Part shown: piece by piece, positions 9,285 to 19,894 of the stretch
Numbering within the stretch: position 1 is the stretch's first letter
How the letters are laid out: every line of letters starts with the position of its first letter
Assembly (NCBI GenBank): GCA_025210515.1
Contig: JAOARM010000018.1
Coordinates: 90,839-154,838 of the forward strand
Length of the DNA stretch: 64,000 bases
Direction: 5' to 3'
DNA from: Vallitalea sp.
GTDB taxonomy: Bacteria > Bacillota > Clostridia > Lachnospirales > Vallitaleaceae
The notes under the pieces: model-generated
What the model was told of the DNA's origin: nothing
Seen by the model: the letters and a program-made list of their open reading frames with translations, nothing else
The model's database searches: none
Position numbers and translations under genes: made by a program

Positions 9285-10955
9285 TTATATTAATTCATCT
9301 CTTACATAATAAGCTACATTAAGAGCATGATCAGATATCCTTTCATAATTACTAATTAAGTCAAGGAATACTACTCCTGTTGTTGAATCACATATATTTT
9401 GAGCTAGACGTCTAATATGTTTCTCTCTTAATTCTTCTTCAAGAGAATCAACTAAATCTTCATTTTGTTCAACTTTTCTTACTACGTCAACATCATCATT
9501 TTCTCTTGCTTTTATAGCTAGTTCAATTGTTTCAATTGATCTATTTGATATATCTTCAATTTCTTGTTTAGCACTATCTGAAAAAGTTAATTCATTTTCA
9601 ATATAATAATCTGCTAACTCAGCAATATTTTCTGCATGGTCACCAACACGTTCAATATCATTTACTGTATGAAATAAATTAGTTACTATTTCATGTTGAC
9701 TTTCGTTAATAGAAGAATTACTTATCTTAACTAAGTATTCAGTTATAAGTCTTTCTAGTTTATTAATATTCTTCTCTTCTTCTACTACTTTATCAACTTT
9801 ACTTTTATCTTTTTCTATTAAAGCACTTGTTGCTAACTTGGCATTTTCAACTGCTCTATATCCCATAATTACTACTTCTTTTATGGCGTTCTCCACAGCA
9901 AAACTTGGTGTTTCTAATATTCTTTCATCTAAATGTCTAAGAGCCAAGTCTTCATCATTTTCATCCTCATTGTCATCTCCTCGAACAATTTTCATAGAAA
10001 GACTAACAAGTTTATTAGCAAATGGAAATAATATCACTGTATTACTAACATTGAATATAGTATGGAATATACTAATACCAACCATACTAATTGCCACATT
10101 ATTACCAAAATCTGGATTTATGAATGTAAAGAAAATTACACATCCAACTGCAAATATAACAGTACCAATAATATTAAATAATAGATGAATATAAGCTGCT
10201 CTTTTAGCAGTTTTATTAGCACCTATACTAGATAACATAGCTGTAACACAAGTACCTATATTTTGTCCAAGAATAATATATACTGCCGCACTCCACGGTA
10301 CAAAAGAAACTGTTGCAACAGCTTGCAAAATGGATACTGATGCAGAACTACTTTGGATAATTGCTGTTACTAAAGCTCCAGCAAGAATTCCAAGTATTGG
10401 GTTTCTTCCAAATGTTTTAAAAGCCTCAGTAAATGCAGGAGAATCTTTAAAAGGATCTATTGCATCTTTCATATAGTCAAGCCCTATAAACAATAGCCCA
10501 AAACCTATTATAATCTCACCTATTTGTTTTTTACGTTGGTTTTTTGAAAAGAATAGAAGTATTGCACCAATACCTATAGCTAAAGGAGCAATTTTAGATG
10601 GTTTGAAAAATACTAACCACTCTTCACTAGATACAATCCATGATGTAATAGTTGTACCAATATTTGCACCCATAATTACACCAACAGCTTGTGATAAATT
10701 AAATAATCCAGCATTAACAAAACCTACAACCATAACTGTACATGCCGAACTACTTTGAATAATAGCTGTAACTACTGCACCAACTGTTACTGCTAAAAAC
10801 CTATTATTAGTTAAAGCGCCTAGCAAACTTTTCATCTTATTACCAGCAGATTTTTGAAGCCCATCAGCCATTATGTTCATTCCATATAAGAACATTCCAA
10901 ATCCACCAATAAATGCAAAGAAGATAAATATGTATTCCTTAGTTAGCCAATTCAT
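9285..10955 (-). CDS. Na/Pi cotransporter family protein with C-terminal PhoU-like domain
   Basis: This 556-residue protein matches the NptA/YjbB family that moves phosphate with sodium. Residues 1-310 hold about nine membrane spans with the two inverted QSSSA repeats that form the transport core (AIIQSSSACTVM near 62-73 and AIIQSSSASVSI near 198-209). Residues ~340-556 are helical and PhoU-like, with VNDIERVGDHAENIAELADYY and the matching YERISDHALNVA. ATG follows CTAGGAGGAAATC. It is a single-gene unit ended by the cassette terminator. Import or export direction is not deducible from sequence. Confidence 0.95.
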   Translation of the reverse strand: MNWLTKEYIFIFFAFIGGFGMFLYGMNIMADGLQKSAGNKMKSLLGALTNNRFLAVTVGAVVTAIIQSSSACTVMVVGFVNAGLFNLSQAVGVIMGANIGTTITSWIVSSEEWLVFFKPSKIAPLAIGIGAILLFFSKNQRKKQIGEIIIGFGLLFIGLDYMKDAIDPFKDSPAFTEAFKTFGRNPILGILAGALVTAIIQSSSASVSILQAVATVSFVPWSAAVYIILGQNIGTCVTAMLSSIGANKTAKRAAYIHLLFNIIGTVIFAVGCVIFFTFINPDFGNNVAISMVGISIFHTIFNVSNTVILFPFANKLVSLSMKIVRGDDNEDENDEDLALRHLDERILETPSFAVENAIKEVVIMGYRAVENAKLATSALIEKDKSKVDKVVEEEKNINKLERLITEYLVKISNSSINESQHEIVTNLFHTVNDIERVGDHAENIAELADYYIENELTFSDSAKQEIEDISNRSIETIELAIKARENDDVDVVRKVEQNEDLVDSLEEELREKHIRRLAQNICDSTTGVVFLDLISNYERISDHALNVAYYVRDELI

Positions 10956-11488
10956 TATGATTTCCTCCTAGTTGTTTTATATAATTAATTATTAATAGAA
11001 ACTACTTGATTATTAACTTATATAATTGGTTACAACACATTTACTATAAATATAGAAATCTACAATATTAATAATTAATTATATGGAATAAAAAGTATTT
11101 TTAGAAAATTCGTGATAAAATGTAAATAATTTGTTAACTCATTGTTAACAACATATTAATATTATCATATTCATTCAAGCAAAAACAAGGAAAATCTTGC
11201 ATTAAATATTTTTTTTATTAAGCATTTTTTCAGTAATTATGTTCATTCAAGTTATAATATCTTTTGTCCCAATATATTGCTTTTATACCATTCGTCTAAC
11301 ATATTAATAATTTAATTATTTTTTTGTGCATTTTCTATATATATAATTTTCCCCAAAACTTATAATTTAATTTATAAAATCTTATATTCATGATTATATA
11401 TCATAAAATTCCCTTGATTTTATTATAAATACAATGTTTAATATATACATAACTATGTCATTTTATAACAAAAGAAAGGTGATTTAAT
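10956..11488. other. 533-bp AT-rich gap between divergent genes
   Basis: This gap separates the Na/Pi cotransporter (minus) from the PHP phosphatase (plus) and must carry both promoters. I see no coding potential and no recognisable riboswitch. The 10-mer TTCATTCAAG occurs twice as a direct repeat (11170-11179 and 11242-11251), 72 bp apart. It may be a binding site, but nothing else supports that. Confidence 0.4.
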
Positions 11489-12301
11489 ATGTATAAATAT
11501 GATTTTCACACACATACTGATTTTTCTGGCGATTGTGAATTTCCTATGGAAATAATGATAGAACATGCAATTAACAATAATTTTAAAAAACTATGTTTCA
11601 CTGATCATTTTGACTATGATTTTCCTAGTACAGAACTTTCATTTCAATTAGATATACCTGCTTATTATAATAAATTTATGGAATTAAAAGAAAAATATAA
11701 TAGTAAAATAGACTTATTATTTGGTATAGAAGTTGGTATTCAACCTCATATATATGACGTTATTATAAAAACTATTAATAAATATCCTTTTGATTTTGTC
11801 ATAGGTTCTACACATGTAATAAATAAGCAAGATCCATATTGCGGTGAATATTATAAGAACAAAACAAAAAAAGAAGCTTATGATAAATATTTAAAAGAGA
11901 TTTTATATAATGTAAATAACTTTAATGATTATAATGTATATGGTCATCTAGATTATATTATTAGATATGGAAATTATGAAGATAAGAAGTTATACTATAA
12001 AGACTATAGTGATATTATTGACGCAATTTTATTAAAAATAATTGAATCAAATCATGGTATAGAAATTAATACATCTGGATATAGACAGAATTTCAAAGAA
12101 CCTCACCCTAATGTAGATATTATTAAACGTTATGGAGAATTAGGTGGAGAAATTATTACTATTGGTTCTGACTCTCATAATCCTGAACATCTTGCTTATA
12201 ATTTCGATAAAGCTTGTAACTTATTATTGAAAAACGGTTTTAAATACTTCACTGTATTTAAGGAAAGAAAACCAGAATTCATAAAAATACCTTGTGTATA
12301 G
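11489..12301 (+). CDS. Histidinol-phosphatase-type PHP-domain phosphoesterase
   Basis: This 270-residue PHP-fold metal phosphatase resembles HisJ/HisK histidinol phosphatase. Metal ligands are visible in order: YDFHTHTDFSGDC at the N-terminus, FTDHFD near 40, FGIEVGI near 80, IGSTHV near 110, YGHLDYI near 150, and IGSDSHNPEHL near 225. It would dephosphorylate L-histidinol phosphate, the penultimate step of histidine synthesis. No other his gene is near, so another small phosphate ester is possible. AAAGGTG lies 7 bp before the ATG. Confidence 0.88.
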   Translation: MYKYDFHTHTDFSGDCEFPMEIMIEHAINNNFKKLCFTDHFDYDFPSTELSFQLDIPAYYNKFMELKEKYNSKIDLLFGIEVGIQPHIYDVIIKTINKYPFDFVIGSTHVINKQDPYCGEYYKNKTKKEAYDKYLKEILYNVNNFNDYNVYGHLDYIIRYGNYEDKKLYYKDYSDIIDAILLKIIESNHGIEINTSGYRQNFKEPHPNVDIIKRYGELGGEIITIGSDSHNPEHLAYNFDKACNLLLKNGFKYFTVFKERKPEFIKIPCV

Positions 12302-12407
12302 TTTAGTTTTCCCTAATTATTTATTTCATAATTAGTACATCTTATGTGGTTATAATAGACAAGAACTTATTGATATACTTAATATAACAATCATAGTAGG
12401 TGTTATT

Positions 12408-13400
12408 ATGAAATATAGCAATACTGATGTTGTAAAAATTCTATCAATAGACGGTGGTGGTGTGAGAGGATTAATACCTTGTATGTTTTTATCTCATCTT
12501 AGAAAAGAGCTAGATCGTACAGGTAACACTACTTCTTTTCACAAACTTTTCAATATTATATCTGGTACTTCTACAGGTTCGATAATATCGTTAATGTTAA
12601 TAAAGCCGCCAAAAGATTATAGCGATAATGAACGTTTAGAGTTATTATTAGATTTATACGAAAACAAAACAAAGCTTATATTTCCAGAAGCTAATCATGA
12701 AATAGCACAGCATACTCGTCAATTTTTCAGACCCAAATATAATGGTAAGCAACTGAAAAAACTATTAAGACAAAACCTAAAAGATTATACTTTAGACGAT
12801 TCTTTAACTAACTTAATTGTACCAACTTATGATATGCGTGATATGTCATCTTTTTTATTTAAGCATAACAACAGTGCTATTAATACTAAAAATTTTTTAT
12901 TAAAAGATGTAGCTCTTGCTTCTTCGGCAGCACCTACATATTTACCTCCTGCTAATATTAGATGTATTAGTACGGGGAAGTCTTATTGCTTTGTTGATGG
13001 GGGAATTTATTGTAATAATCCTTCTCTATGTGCTTATACATATGCTAAAAATATATTTCCAAATGCCAAAAAATATTTAATTATATCACTAGGTACAGGA
13101 AGTTACACAAGAACATATAAATGCAAAAACATAAAAAAATGGGGGATACTTGGATGGATGAATCCATTTAATAAAGTACCTCTACTCTCTGCTTTTATGG
13201 ATTCTCAAATTGATAGTGATAATTATGTAATTAGTAACATGGCAGATGTGAAAGAATACAGATTCGAAGTATCCCTTGATGGAATAAGCTCTGAACTAGA
13301 TGATTCATCTGATAAAAATATTGAGTTTCTAAAAGGCAAAGCTTCCGAACTTATTTTAGCTAAAAAAGATGAAATAAATAAAATAGTAAAAATATTATAG
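12408..13400 (+). CDS. Patatin-like phospholipase
   Basis: This 330-residue lipid acyl hydrolase has the complete patatin signature: oxyanion loop DGGGVRGLIP near residues 16-25, nucleophile elbow GTSTGS near 53-58, and the aspartate of the dyad in VDGGIYCNNPS near 197. No signal peptide or membrane span is seen, so it should act in the cytoplasm on glycerophospholipids. Patatins of this form also occur as effectors of CBASS phage defence, but no cyclase gene is adjacent here, so that role is not supported. AGGTG precedes the ATG. Confidence 0.93.
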   Translation: MKYSNTDVVKILSIDGGGVRGLIPCMFLSHLRKELDRTGNTTSFHKLFNIISGTSTGSIISLMLIKPPKDYSDNERLELLLDLYENKTKLIFPEANHEIAQHTRQFFRPKYNGKQLKKLLRQNLKDYTLDDSLTNLIVPTYDMRDMSSFLFKHNNSAINTKNFLLKDVALASSAAPTYLPPANIRCISTGKSYCFVDGGIYCNNPSLCAYTYAKNIFPNAKKYLIISLGTGSYTRTYKCKNIKKWGILGWMNPFNKVPLLSAFMDSQIDSDNYVISNMADVKEYRFEVSLDGISSELDDSSDKNIEFLKGKASELILAKKDEINKIVKIL

Positions 13401-13406
13401 CAAGTT

Positions 13407-13453
13407 AAAAGTGTTGTTAAGAAAAATATAATTTTCTTTGACAACACTTTTTT
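13407..13453. terminator. Bidirectional terminator between patatin and mnmA
   Basis: AAAAGTGTTGTTAAGAAAA pairs with TTTTCTTTGACAACACTTTT, with a T tract on each strand. It lies between two convergent genes and would stop both. Confidence 0.85.
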
Positions 13454-13462
13454 AGTAATATA

Positions 13463-14554
13463 TTATTTTTCATTGTATCTTATAATGCTTCCACCACCAA
13501 CTAATATATCTCCCTCATAGAAAACAACAGCTTGTCCAGGAGTTATTGCTCTTTGTGGTTGTTCAAAAACACATTTTAGTGTGTTTTCATCAATCATCTT
13601 TATTTTACATTTTGCTGGTTTATGACTATATCTAATCTTAGCTTCTAGTTCTAATTCTCCCTCAAGCTTTTCGATTGACATAAAATTAAGTTCATTTGCA
13701 TATAAAGTATCGTTAAAAACATCATCATTATCACCAATAACTACTTCATTAGTATCTGGTCTTATTTCAATTACAAATGCAGGCTTACCTAATGATAATC
13801 CAAGTCCTTTTCTCTGTCCAACTGTATAATTAATAATACCTTTATGTTTTCCTAGTATGTTTCCATCCAAATCAACAAAATTTCCAGAAGGAATTTTATT
13901 GTTAGTATACTCTTCAATAAAAGAAGCATAATTGTTATCAGGTACGAAACATATCTCTTGACTATCTGGTTTATTAGCTATTCTAACGTTAACTTTTTCA
14001 GCAATTTTTCTAACTTCTTCTTTATCATATTCACCTACAGGCATTAATGTATGTTCTAGTTGGTTTTGAGTAAGGTTATATAAAGCATATGTTTGATCTT
14101 TTCTAATCCCAACAGCTTTTTTTAATGTATATCTTCCATTAGGTAATTGTATTACTCTTGCATAATGACCTGTTGCAATATACTTTGCTCCTATTTGCAA
14201 TGATCTATCTAATAAAGACTCCCATTTAACATAGCGATTACATGCTATACATGGATTTGGAGTATTTCCTTTTTGATATTCATCAACAAAATAATCAATT
14301 ACATTATCTTTAAATTCACCTTTAAAATTCATTACATAATAAGGAATCTCTAAGGAATTAGCAACTCTTCTAGCATCATCTACAGCACTGAGTCCGCAAC
14401 ATCCTCCACTTTCTTCTTGAACATCTATTTCTTCATCCTGCCATATTTGCATAGTTACACCTATAACATCATAGCCCTGTTCTTTTAGTAGATATGCTGC
14501 AACAGAACTATCTACTCCTCCAGACATACCTACAACAACTTTTTCTTTGTTCAT
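13463..14554 (-). CDS. mnmA: tRNA-specific 2-thiouridylase MnmA
   Basis: This 363-residue enzyme thiolates U34 of tRNA-Lys, -Glu and -Gln. The PP-loop ATP-binding motif [17 protein letters not shown] opens the protein. The catalytic cysteine pair lies in NPCIACN and SQEICFVPD, and GHYAR and [10 protein letters not shown] are family blocks. A GGCCGLS stretch near residue 52 is a Clostridia-type variant with extra cysteines. It is the last gene of the iscR-iscS-iscU-mnmA run, which is logical because the cysteine desulfurase supplies its sulfur. A terminator follows. Confidence 0.97.
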   Translation of the reverse strand: MNKEKVVVGMSGGVDSSVAAYLLKEQGYDVIGVTMQIWQDEEIDVQEESGGCCGLSAVDDARRVANSLEIPYYVMNFKGEFKDNVIDYFVDEYQKGNTPNPCIACNRYVKWESLLDRSLQIGAKYIATGHYARVIQLPNGRYTLKKAVGIRKDQTYALYNLTQNQLEHTLMPVGEYDKEEVRKIAEKVNVRIANKPDSQEICFVPDNNYASFIEEYTNNKIPSGNFVDLDGNILGKHKGIINYTVGQRKGLGLSLGKPAFVIEIRPDTNEVVIGDNDDVFNDTLYANELNFMSIEKLEGELELEAKIRYSHKPAKCKIKMIDENTLKCVFEQPQRAITPGQAVVFYEGDILVGGGSIIRYNEK

Positions 14555-14580
14555 CTTATCACCTATCTAGTTATAATTAA

Positions 14581-15021
14581 TTAAGCTTCTTCAACATCAT
14601 CATGATCGTGGTCGTGAATATCTTCTTTTGGCTCTTCTAATCCTTCAATATCAATTCCATGCTTTTGTGAATAATCCCATAGAGCAGCATGTAAAGCTTC
14701 TTCAGCAAGTAAAGAACAGTGAATTTTTGCTTTTGGAAGACCATCAAGAGCTTCAACTACAGCATCATTAGTAATTTTCATAGCTTCTCTAATTGTTTTG
14801 CCTTTTACTAGTTCTGTAGCAATACTACTTGTAGCAACTGCAGCTCCACAGCCAAATGTCTTAAATGTAACATCTTTTATAATTTCATCTTCTACTTTTA
14901 GATAGATTCTCATTATATCGCCACATTTAGCATTACCTACTGTACCAACTCCATCAGCGTTTTCTAATTCTCCCATATTTCTAGGATTTGTAAAATGATC
15001 CATAACTTTTTTTGTATACAT
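14581..15021 (-). CDS. iscU: Fe-S cluster scaffold protein NifU/IscU
   Basis: About 146 residues. I choose MYTKKVMDHFTNPRN as the start because GAGGTG lies correctly before it, rather than an in-frame ATG 21 bp earlier. The three cluster-ligand cysteines are present in NAKCGDIM, TFGCGAAVATSS and KIHCSLLAEEAL. An acidic, His-rich tail (DIHDHDHDD) follows, common in clostridial NifU and possibly metal-binding. The protein builds [2Fe-2S] clusters with sulfur from the desulfurase encoded 60 bp upstream. Confidence 0.96.
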   Translation of the reverse strand: MYTKKVMDHFTNPRNMGELENADGVGTVGNAKCGDIMRIYLKVEDEIIKDVTFKTFGCGAAVATSSIATELVKGKTIREAMKITNDAVVEALDGLPKAKIHCSLLAEEALHAALWDYSQKHGIDIEGLEEPKEDIHDHDHDDVEEA

Positions 15022-15081
15022 ATTATACACCTCAATTTTCATATTTATAGTTATTTTAATTTAATTAAACTCTTAATTATA

Positions 15082-16263
15082 TTATTTTGATTCCTTAATA
15101 AAATCTTCATATAGTGGTGACATATCTCTTAATCTTTGAACTATTTCTGGTAATACTTCTAATAAATAGTCAACATCTTCTTCTGTATTATCTATTCCTA
15201 ATGTCATTCTAAGAGAACCATGTGCTATTTCATGAGGAAGACCTATACCAAGTAAAACATGGGATGGATCTAGTGAGCCTGATGTACAAGCTGATCCACT
15301 TGAACCACTGACACCTTTCATATCCAACATTATAAGTAATGATTCTCCTTCAATAAATCTAAAACTGTAATTTACATTATTAGGCAATCTATCAATAGGA
15401 TGTCCATTTAATTTACAATAAGGAACTTTTTCTTTTATACCTTCTATTAGTCTTTTTCTTAGCATTAACATCTTCTTTGTTTTTTCTTCCATATTGTTAA
15501 GTGCTATTTCAACTGCTTTTCCAAGACCAACTATACCAGGTACATTTTCTGTTCCTGCGCGACGTCTTCTCTCTTGTGCTCCACCATGTATATAAGCTTT
15601 TAATCTAATACCTTTTTTTACATATAATGCGCCTATACCTTTTGGTCCGTTTAATTTATGTCCAGTTAGAGAAAGCATATCAATATTACAATCTTGTACA
15701 TCAACTGGAATTTGCCCTATTGCTTGAACTGCATCTGTATGAAATACTATACCTTTTTCTCTAGTTATTTGTCCTATTTCCTTAATTGGTTGAATAGTAC
15801 CTATTTCATTATTTGCAAACATTACTGTTACTAATATAGTTGTTTCTTTAATAGCGTTTTTAAGATCATCTAAGTTTATCATTCCATATTCATCAACTGG
15901 CAAATACGTTACTTCATATCCATTTTTTTCAAGATATTGACATGTATGAAGCACAGCATGATGTTCTACCATAGTAGTTATAATATGATTTCCTTTGTTT
16001 TTGTAGCTTTCTGCAATTCCTTTTATAGCCCAATTATCAGCTTCTGTTGCACCGCTAGTAAAAAATATTTCGGAAGTATCTGCATTAATTAATTTAGCAA
16101 CTTGTCCTCTAGCTTCATCTATAGCATTTTTATTTACTTGTGCAATTTCATATACGCTTGATGGGTTACCAAAATTTTGTGTGAAATATGGTATCATCGC
16201 CTCTAGCACTTCTGGATGTGTTGGAGTAGTTGCTGCGTTATCAAAATATACTCTTTTTTCCAT
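15082..16263 (-). CDS. iscS: Cysteine desulfurase NifS/IscS
   Basis: This 393-residue PLP enzyme turns cysteine into alanine and a protein persulfide for Fe-S clusters and tRNA thiolation. Visible blocks: YFDNAATTPTHPEVLEAM, the substrate-binding MVEHHAVL, the PLP lysine in SLTGHKLNGPKG, and the catalytic cysteine loop SGSACTSGSLDPSHVL. The loop length is that of the NifS/IscS (group I) type. It lies between the Rrf2 regulator and the scaffold gene in one operon. Confidence 0.97.
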   Translation of the reverse strand: MEKRVYFDNAATTPTHPEVLEAMIPYFTQNFGNPSSVYEIAQVNKNAIDEARGQVAKLINADTSEIFFTSGATEADNWAIKGIAESYKNKGNHIITTMVEHHAVLHTCQYLEKNGYEVTYLPVDEYGMINLDDLKNAIKETTILVTVMFANNEIGTIQPIKEIGQITREKGIVFHTDAVQAIGQIPVDVQDCNIDMLSLTGHKLNGPKGIGALYVKKGIRLKAYIHGGAQERRRRAGTENVPGIVGLGKAVEIALNNMEEKTKKMLMLRKRLIEGIKEKVPYCKLNGHPIDRLPNNVNYSFRFIEGESLLIMLDMKGVSGSSGSACTSGSLDPSHVLLGIGLPHEIAHGSLRMTLGIDNTEEDVDYLLEVLPEIVQRLRDMSPLYEDFIKESK

Positions 16264-16350
16264 TGTTATCTCCTCAATTCATATTATAAAATTATTTATT
16301 TTAGTAACGAATATTATTAATATCAACTTAACAACTAACTAAAATAATTA

Positions 16351-16770
16351 TTATTGATTATAATGCTCATCTATTAAGTCTTGAAGTGATATATTATTAA
16401 CAACTTCATTAATACTATCACTTATCTTTTTCCATACTACTTTCGTAATACAGCAATCAGGATCATTACATTGTTTTTCCTCATTTACTAATACACAATC
16501 AACAGGATTAAGATTACCTTCTAAAGCTCTTAATATATCTCCTACTGAAATGTCTTTTGGTGATTTTGCTAATGAATACCCACCTTTAGCACCTCTAACG
16601 CTTTTAACATATCCAGCTTTTTTAAGTATAGATATAATTTGTTCAAGATAGTTCATAGATATACCTTGACGTTCTGATATACTTTTTAGTGATATATTAT
16701 CATCTTTGCCATTTATAACTAAATCAACCATAGCTCTTAATCCATAACGACCTTTTGTTGATAGCTTCAT
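16351..16770 (-). CDS. iscR: Rrf2-family regulator, IscR type
   Basis: About 139 residues, taken from MKLSTKGRYGLRAMVDL; a GTG three codons earlier overlaps the GGGGTG ribosome site and is unlikely. It has a winged helix with ISERQGISMNYLEQIISIL and the Rrf2 loop VRGAKGGYSLAKSP. A cysteine cluster (C-x8-C-x4-CC in CVLVNEEKQCNDPDCC) fits a sensor [2Fe-2S] cluster, though the spacing differs from E. coli IscR. It heads the iscS-iscU-mnmA run and probably represses its own promoter, where a palindrome sits. Confidence 0.93.
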   Translation of the reverse strand: MKLSTKGRYGLRAMVDLVINGKDDNISLKSISERQGISMNYLEQIISILKKAGYVKSVRGAKGGYSLAKSPKDISVGDILRALEGNLNPVDCVLVNEEKQCNDPDCCITKVVWKKISDSINEVVNNISLQDLIDEHYNQ

Positions 16771-16791
16771 ACTTAACACCCCAATTCAATT

Positions 16792-16853
16792 CCTAGTATA
16801 ATAGTAGGATTTAAACATATTTAAAGAGTATCACTTTTTATTATTATTGTCAA
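16792..16853 (-). promoter_or_regulatory. isc operon promoter with palindromic operator
   Basis: On the minus strand: -35 TTGACA (16848-16853), 17 bp, -10 TACTCT (16825-16830), then a 17-bp near-palindrome CCTACTATTATACTAGG (16792-16808) about 20 bp downstream of the -10. Its position over the start of transcription, directly before the Rrf2 gene, suggests autorepression. Confidence 0.75.
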
Positions 16854-16859
16854 TATTAA

Positions 16860-16898
16860 TACAAAATAAAATGTGGCTGTCTCAAAATGAGACAGCCA
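16860..16898 (-). terminator. Terminator after the clpE-like gene
   Basis: A perfect 11-bp stem TGGCTGTCTCA/TGAGACAGCCA with a 3-nt loop is followed on the minus strand by a T-rich tail. The same GGCTGTCTCA word ends the large palindrome at 38692-38874. Confidence 0.8.
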
Positions 16899-16941
16899 TT
16901 AAAATTAACGCTATAGAGAATTTACTTCCTTTAATAATTAA

Positions 16942-19275
16942 TTACTGAAGCAATTCACTATTACTTACTTCTATATTAACTTCATTATCTTTAACCATTA
17001 CAGTAACAGTATCTCCATCTTTAATATTTCCTCTAATATAACTTTCTGCAATCTCATCTTCTATATATCTTTGAATGACTCTTCTAAGTGGTCTTGCACC
17101 ATACTTAGGTTCAAATCCTTTGTCTAAAACAAATTCTTTTAGCTCATCATGCATTTTAATAATAATATTTTTATGTTTTGCTTCTGTAATTACTTCATAA
17201 AACATTAAATCAATAATATCTCTAAGCTCATCTTTGCTTAGCTCAGTAAATACAACTGTTTCATCTATTCTATTAAGAAACTCTGGACGAAACACTTTTT
17301 CTAGAGCTTCTTTACATTTACGTTCTAGAGAATCATAATTATTTTTGCCAAATCCAATTCCATTTGACTTTTGTGCTGTTCCTGCATTAGAAGTCATAAT
17401 TATAACTGTATTTTCAAAATTAACGACTCTACCTGTACTATCAGTTAATCTTCCGTCTTCAAGTATTTGTAACAAAATATTAAATACGTCTATATGAGCT
17501 TTCTCAATTTCATCAAGAAGTATAACAGAATATGGCTTACGTCTTACTTTTTCTGTTAACTGTCCTGCTTGATCATATCCTACATATCCAGGAGGAGCTC
17601 CAATCAACTTAGAAACAGTGTGTTTTTCCATAAACTCTGACATATCAAATCTTATCATGGAGTCTTCGCTTCCATATAGTTCATATGCTAGTGCTTTAGT
17701 TAGTTCTGTCTTACCAACGCCAGTAGGGCCAACAAAAATAAATGATGAAGGCTTATTTTTCTTTTTAAATCCAGATCTATTTCTTCTTATTGTTTTAGCT
17801 AACCTTACTACTGCATTATCTTGCCCTATTACTCTTTTGTGTAACCTATCTTCCAGATTAAGTAGTTTTTTCGCTTCCGATTCTGAAATATTTTGTACTG
17901 GAATCTTAGTCCATGCTTCTATTACATATGCTATATCTTCTTTTGTAATGTGTTTGTTGTTACATTGTTTTTCTATTTCTTGTATTTTATTTAGCAAGTT
18001 GAACTCTTTCACTTTACATTGTGCAGCCTTTTCAAAATCATCATTTGAAGCAGCTTGTTCTTTCTCATCTAGGACTATACTAAGTTCATCTCTTAATGCT
18101 TCTAGTTCAACTAGACCTAAGTTTAATAAATTAGCTCTAGATCCAGCTTCATCAATAACGTCAATTGCTTTATCTGGCAGGAATCTATCATTAATATATC
18201 TTTCTGATAAATTAACTGCATATTCTATTACTTCGTCAGAAATATTAACTTTATGAAAATCTTCATAGTAATTTTTGATGCCTTTAAGAATTAAGATAGA
18301 ATCTTCCATACTTGGTTCATCTACTAAAACAGGCTGAAATCTTCTTTCAAGTGCAGAATCTTTTTCTATATGTTTTCTATACTCATCAAGAGTTGTAGCA
18401 CCAATTACTTGTATTTCTCCTCTTGCAAGAGCTGGCTTTAATATGTTAGCTGCATTCATGGCTCCACCTTCTGCCTCTCCTGCTCCTACAATGTTATGAA
18501 CCTCATCAATTACTAAAATTATATTTCCTTCCTCTTTTGCTTCATTAATTATAGCTTTCATCCTAGATTCAAATTGTCCTCTAAATTGAGTTCCAGCTAC
18601 AACAGCAGTTAAATCTAATAAATATATTTCTGTTCCTATTAATTTAGCAGGTATTTGATTTTCTACTATTCTAACAGCCAATCCTTCAGCAATAGCAGTT
18701 TTACCAACACCTGGCTCACCAATTAAAACAGGGTTATTTTTAGAACGTCTGTTAAGAATTTGAATAACTCTATCTATCTCTCTATTTCTTCCAATTATAC
18801 GATCAACTTTTCCAAGAGCAGCATTTTCAGTTAAATTAATTCCATAAGCATCTAAATATTTTCGCTTATTATTTTTATGAACTTTTTTCTTTTTACTCTT
18901 ATTATTTTTTTGAGGTTCCTCATTATCATTAACACTTATTTCATCTTCTTCATATTCTGTAGATTGATTATTATTCAAACTAGAAAATGCACTGTTTAAT
19001 ATGTTCATAAAAGGATTTTTCTTAGACTCATCTGGATCATTTATGGAAGAAGCTATATCGTCTATATCTACATCTCCTAACATACTCATCATTTGTTCAT
19101 TAATATTTTCGAATTCTTCAGGACTCATACCACTTTGTCCTACAAGTTGTTCCAGAGGTGCCATTCCGTTTTTCTGTGCGCAAGGAAGACATAATCCCAT
19201 TCTCTCTTGTTTTCCTTCTACTAATTTTGTTACAAATACAACAGCTGTATTTTTATTACATATAGAACATTTCAT
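16942..19275 (-). CDS. clpE: ClpE-like AAA+ unfoldase with N-terminal zinc finger
   Basis: About 777 residues from [14 protein letters not shown], preceded by AAGGAGATGATAG. The N-terminus is a four-cysteine zinc finger (CSIC and CLPC pairs), as in ClpE and McsA, instead of the ClpC N-domain. An acidic, Lys-rich linker leads to AAA module 1 (GEPGVGKTA, sensor region [11 protein letters not shown]), a UVR-type coiled coil ([20 protein letters not shown]) and AAA module 2 ([38 protein letters not shown]). It would feed misfolded proteins to ClpP. It is a single-gene unit with its own terminator. ClpC is the alternative name; the zinc finger favours ClpE. Confidence 0.9.
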   Translation of the reverse strand: MKCSICNKNTAVVFVTKLVEGKQERMGLCLPCAQKNGMAPLEQLVGQSGMSPEEFENINEQMMSMLGDVDIDDIASSINDPDESKKNPFMNILNSAFSSLNNNQSTEYEEDEISVNDNEEPQKNNKSKKKKVHKNNKRKYLDAYGINLTENAALGKVDRIIGRNREIDRVIQILNRRSKNNPVLIGEPGVGKTAIAEGLAVRIVENQIPAKLIGTEIYLLDLTAVVAGTQFRGQFESRMKAIINEAKEEGNIILVIDEVHNIVGAGEAEGGAMNAANILKPALARGEIQVIGATTLDEYRKHIEKDSALERRFQPVLVDEPSMEDSILILKGIKNYYEDFHKVNISDEVIEYAVNLSERYINDRFLPDKAIDVIDEAGSRANLLNLGLVELEALRDELSIVLDEKEQAASNDDFEKAAQCKVKEFNLLNKIQEIEKQCNNKHITKEDIAYVIEAWTKIPVQNISESEAKKLLNLEDRLHKRVIGQDNAVVRLAKTIRRNRSGFKKKNKPSSFIFVGPTGVGKTELTKALAYELYGSEDSMIRFDMSEFMEKHTVSKLIGAPPGYVGYDQAGQLTEKVRRKPYSVILLDEIEKAHIDVFNILLQILEDGRLTDSTGRVVNFENTVIIMTSNAGTAQKSNGIGFGKNNYDSLERKCKEALEKVFRPEFLNRIDETVVFTELSKDELRDIIDLMFYEVITEAKHKNIIIKMHDELKEFVLDKGFEPKYGARPLRRVIQRYIEDEIAESYIRGNIKDGDTVTVMVKDNEVNIEVSNSELLQ

Positions 19276-19299
19276 ATCTATCATCTCCTTAACTAAGGC

Positions 19300-19332
19300 T
19301 AAGATAAAAATAAATTTTATCTTAATTGTCAA
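19300..19332 (-). promoter_or_regulatory. Promoter of the clpE-like gene with overlapping palindrome
   Basis: On the minus strand -35 TTGACA (19327-19332) and a weak -10 TTTTAT with 17-bp spacing. A perfect inverted repeat TAAGATAAAA/TTTTATCTTA (19300-19324, 5-bp centre) covers the spacer and -10, the place for a repressor. It does not match the CtsR heptad repeat I would expect. Confidence 0.6.
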
Positions 19333-19755
19333 AGTATAAGATAATTATTTATTTAATATAACCCTTAGTAAACATTAATATTATACTGTATAATCTTTTA
19401 GCCTATTTTAATTGTAATTACTAAGTTATAGAAATGAATTTACAAAGTAATCATCTTATAAACTTAACATATTTAACTTAATTAGTCTATAATATTTAGT
19501 CAACATTTAAGAAATTAACACTTTATTAACAAATTTTCTTTATTATATTATAGATGCCAAATATATGTTTTATGTATATTATGAAAATAAGTGATAGGAA
19601 TAAGACACTAATAATAAGATGAATTTAACTCAAGAATAACGTTGGTAATATATGTATAATATATATTATACAGCTTGTTAATTTGAAATTAGAAACAAAA
19701 AATCTTCACCATATTAAGAATAATCATCATGTATGAGAAGAAATTAAAATTTTAA
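19333..19755. other. AT-rich gap, no gene seen
   Basis: About 420 bp between the clpE promoter and the tRNA gene. All frames are short and broken. No hairpin with a T tract and no riboswitch signature was found. Confidence 0.4.
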
Positions 19756-19830
19756 AAGCTGAAGAGCAGATTCGAACTGCCGACTTCTTGCTTACCATGC
19801 AAGTACTCTACCTACTGAGTTACTTCAGCT
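19756..19830 (-). tRNA. tRNA-Thr (GGT anticodon)
   Basis: Full cloverleaf on the minus strand: 7-bp acceptor stem AGCTGAA/TTCAGCT, D-arm with AACTCAGTAGGTAGAG, anticodon stem CTTGC/GCAAG around loop ATGGTAA (anticodon GGT), and T-arm GGCAGTTCGAATCTGC. The CCA end is not encoded. It has its own promoter. Confidence 0.95.
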
Positions 19831-19845
19831 TATTGACTGATATAT

Positions 19846-19873
19846 TTTATAACAAAATATATCTATATGTCAA
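19846..19873 (-). promoter_or_regulatory. Promoter of the tRNA-Thr gene
   Basis: On the minus strand -35 TTGACA (19868-19873), 16 bp, -10 TATAAA (19846-19851), 15 bp before the tRNA 5' end. Confidence 0.75.
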
Positions 19874-19894
19874 GTAAATGAATCTTTTTTTATA

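Noticed and set aside
9838..10188. 116-codon plus-strand frame within the Na/Pi cotransporter gene
   Set aside because: Antisense to the conserved transporter and PhoU regions, without a ribosome site.
12408..13400. Patatin as effector of a CBASS defence system
   Set aside because: No nucleotide cyclase or ancillary CBASS gene lies beside it; neighbours are a PHP phosphatase and mnmA.
17618..18256. 212-codon plus-strand frame opposite the clpE-like gene
   Set aside because: Long but antisense to conserved AAA modules; composition is Ser/Leu-rich shadow and there is no ribosome site or family match.
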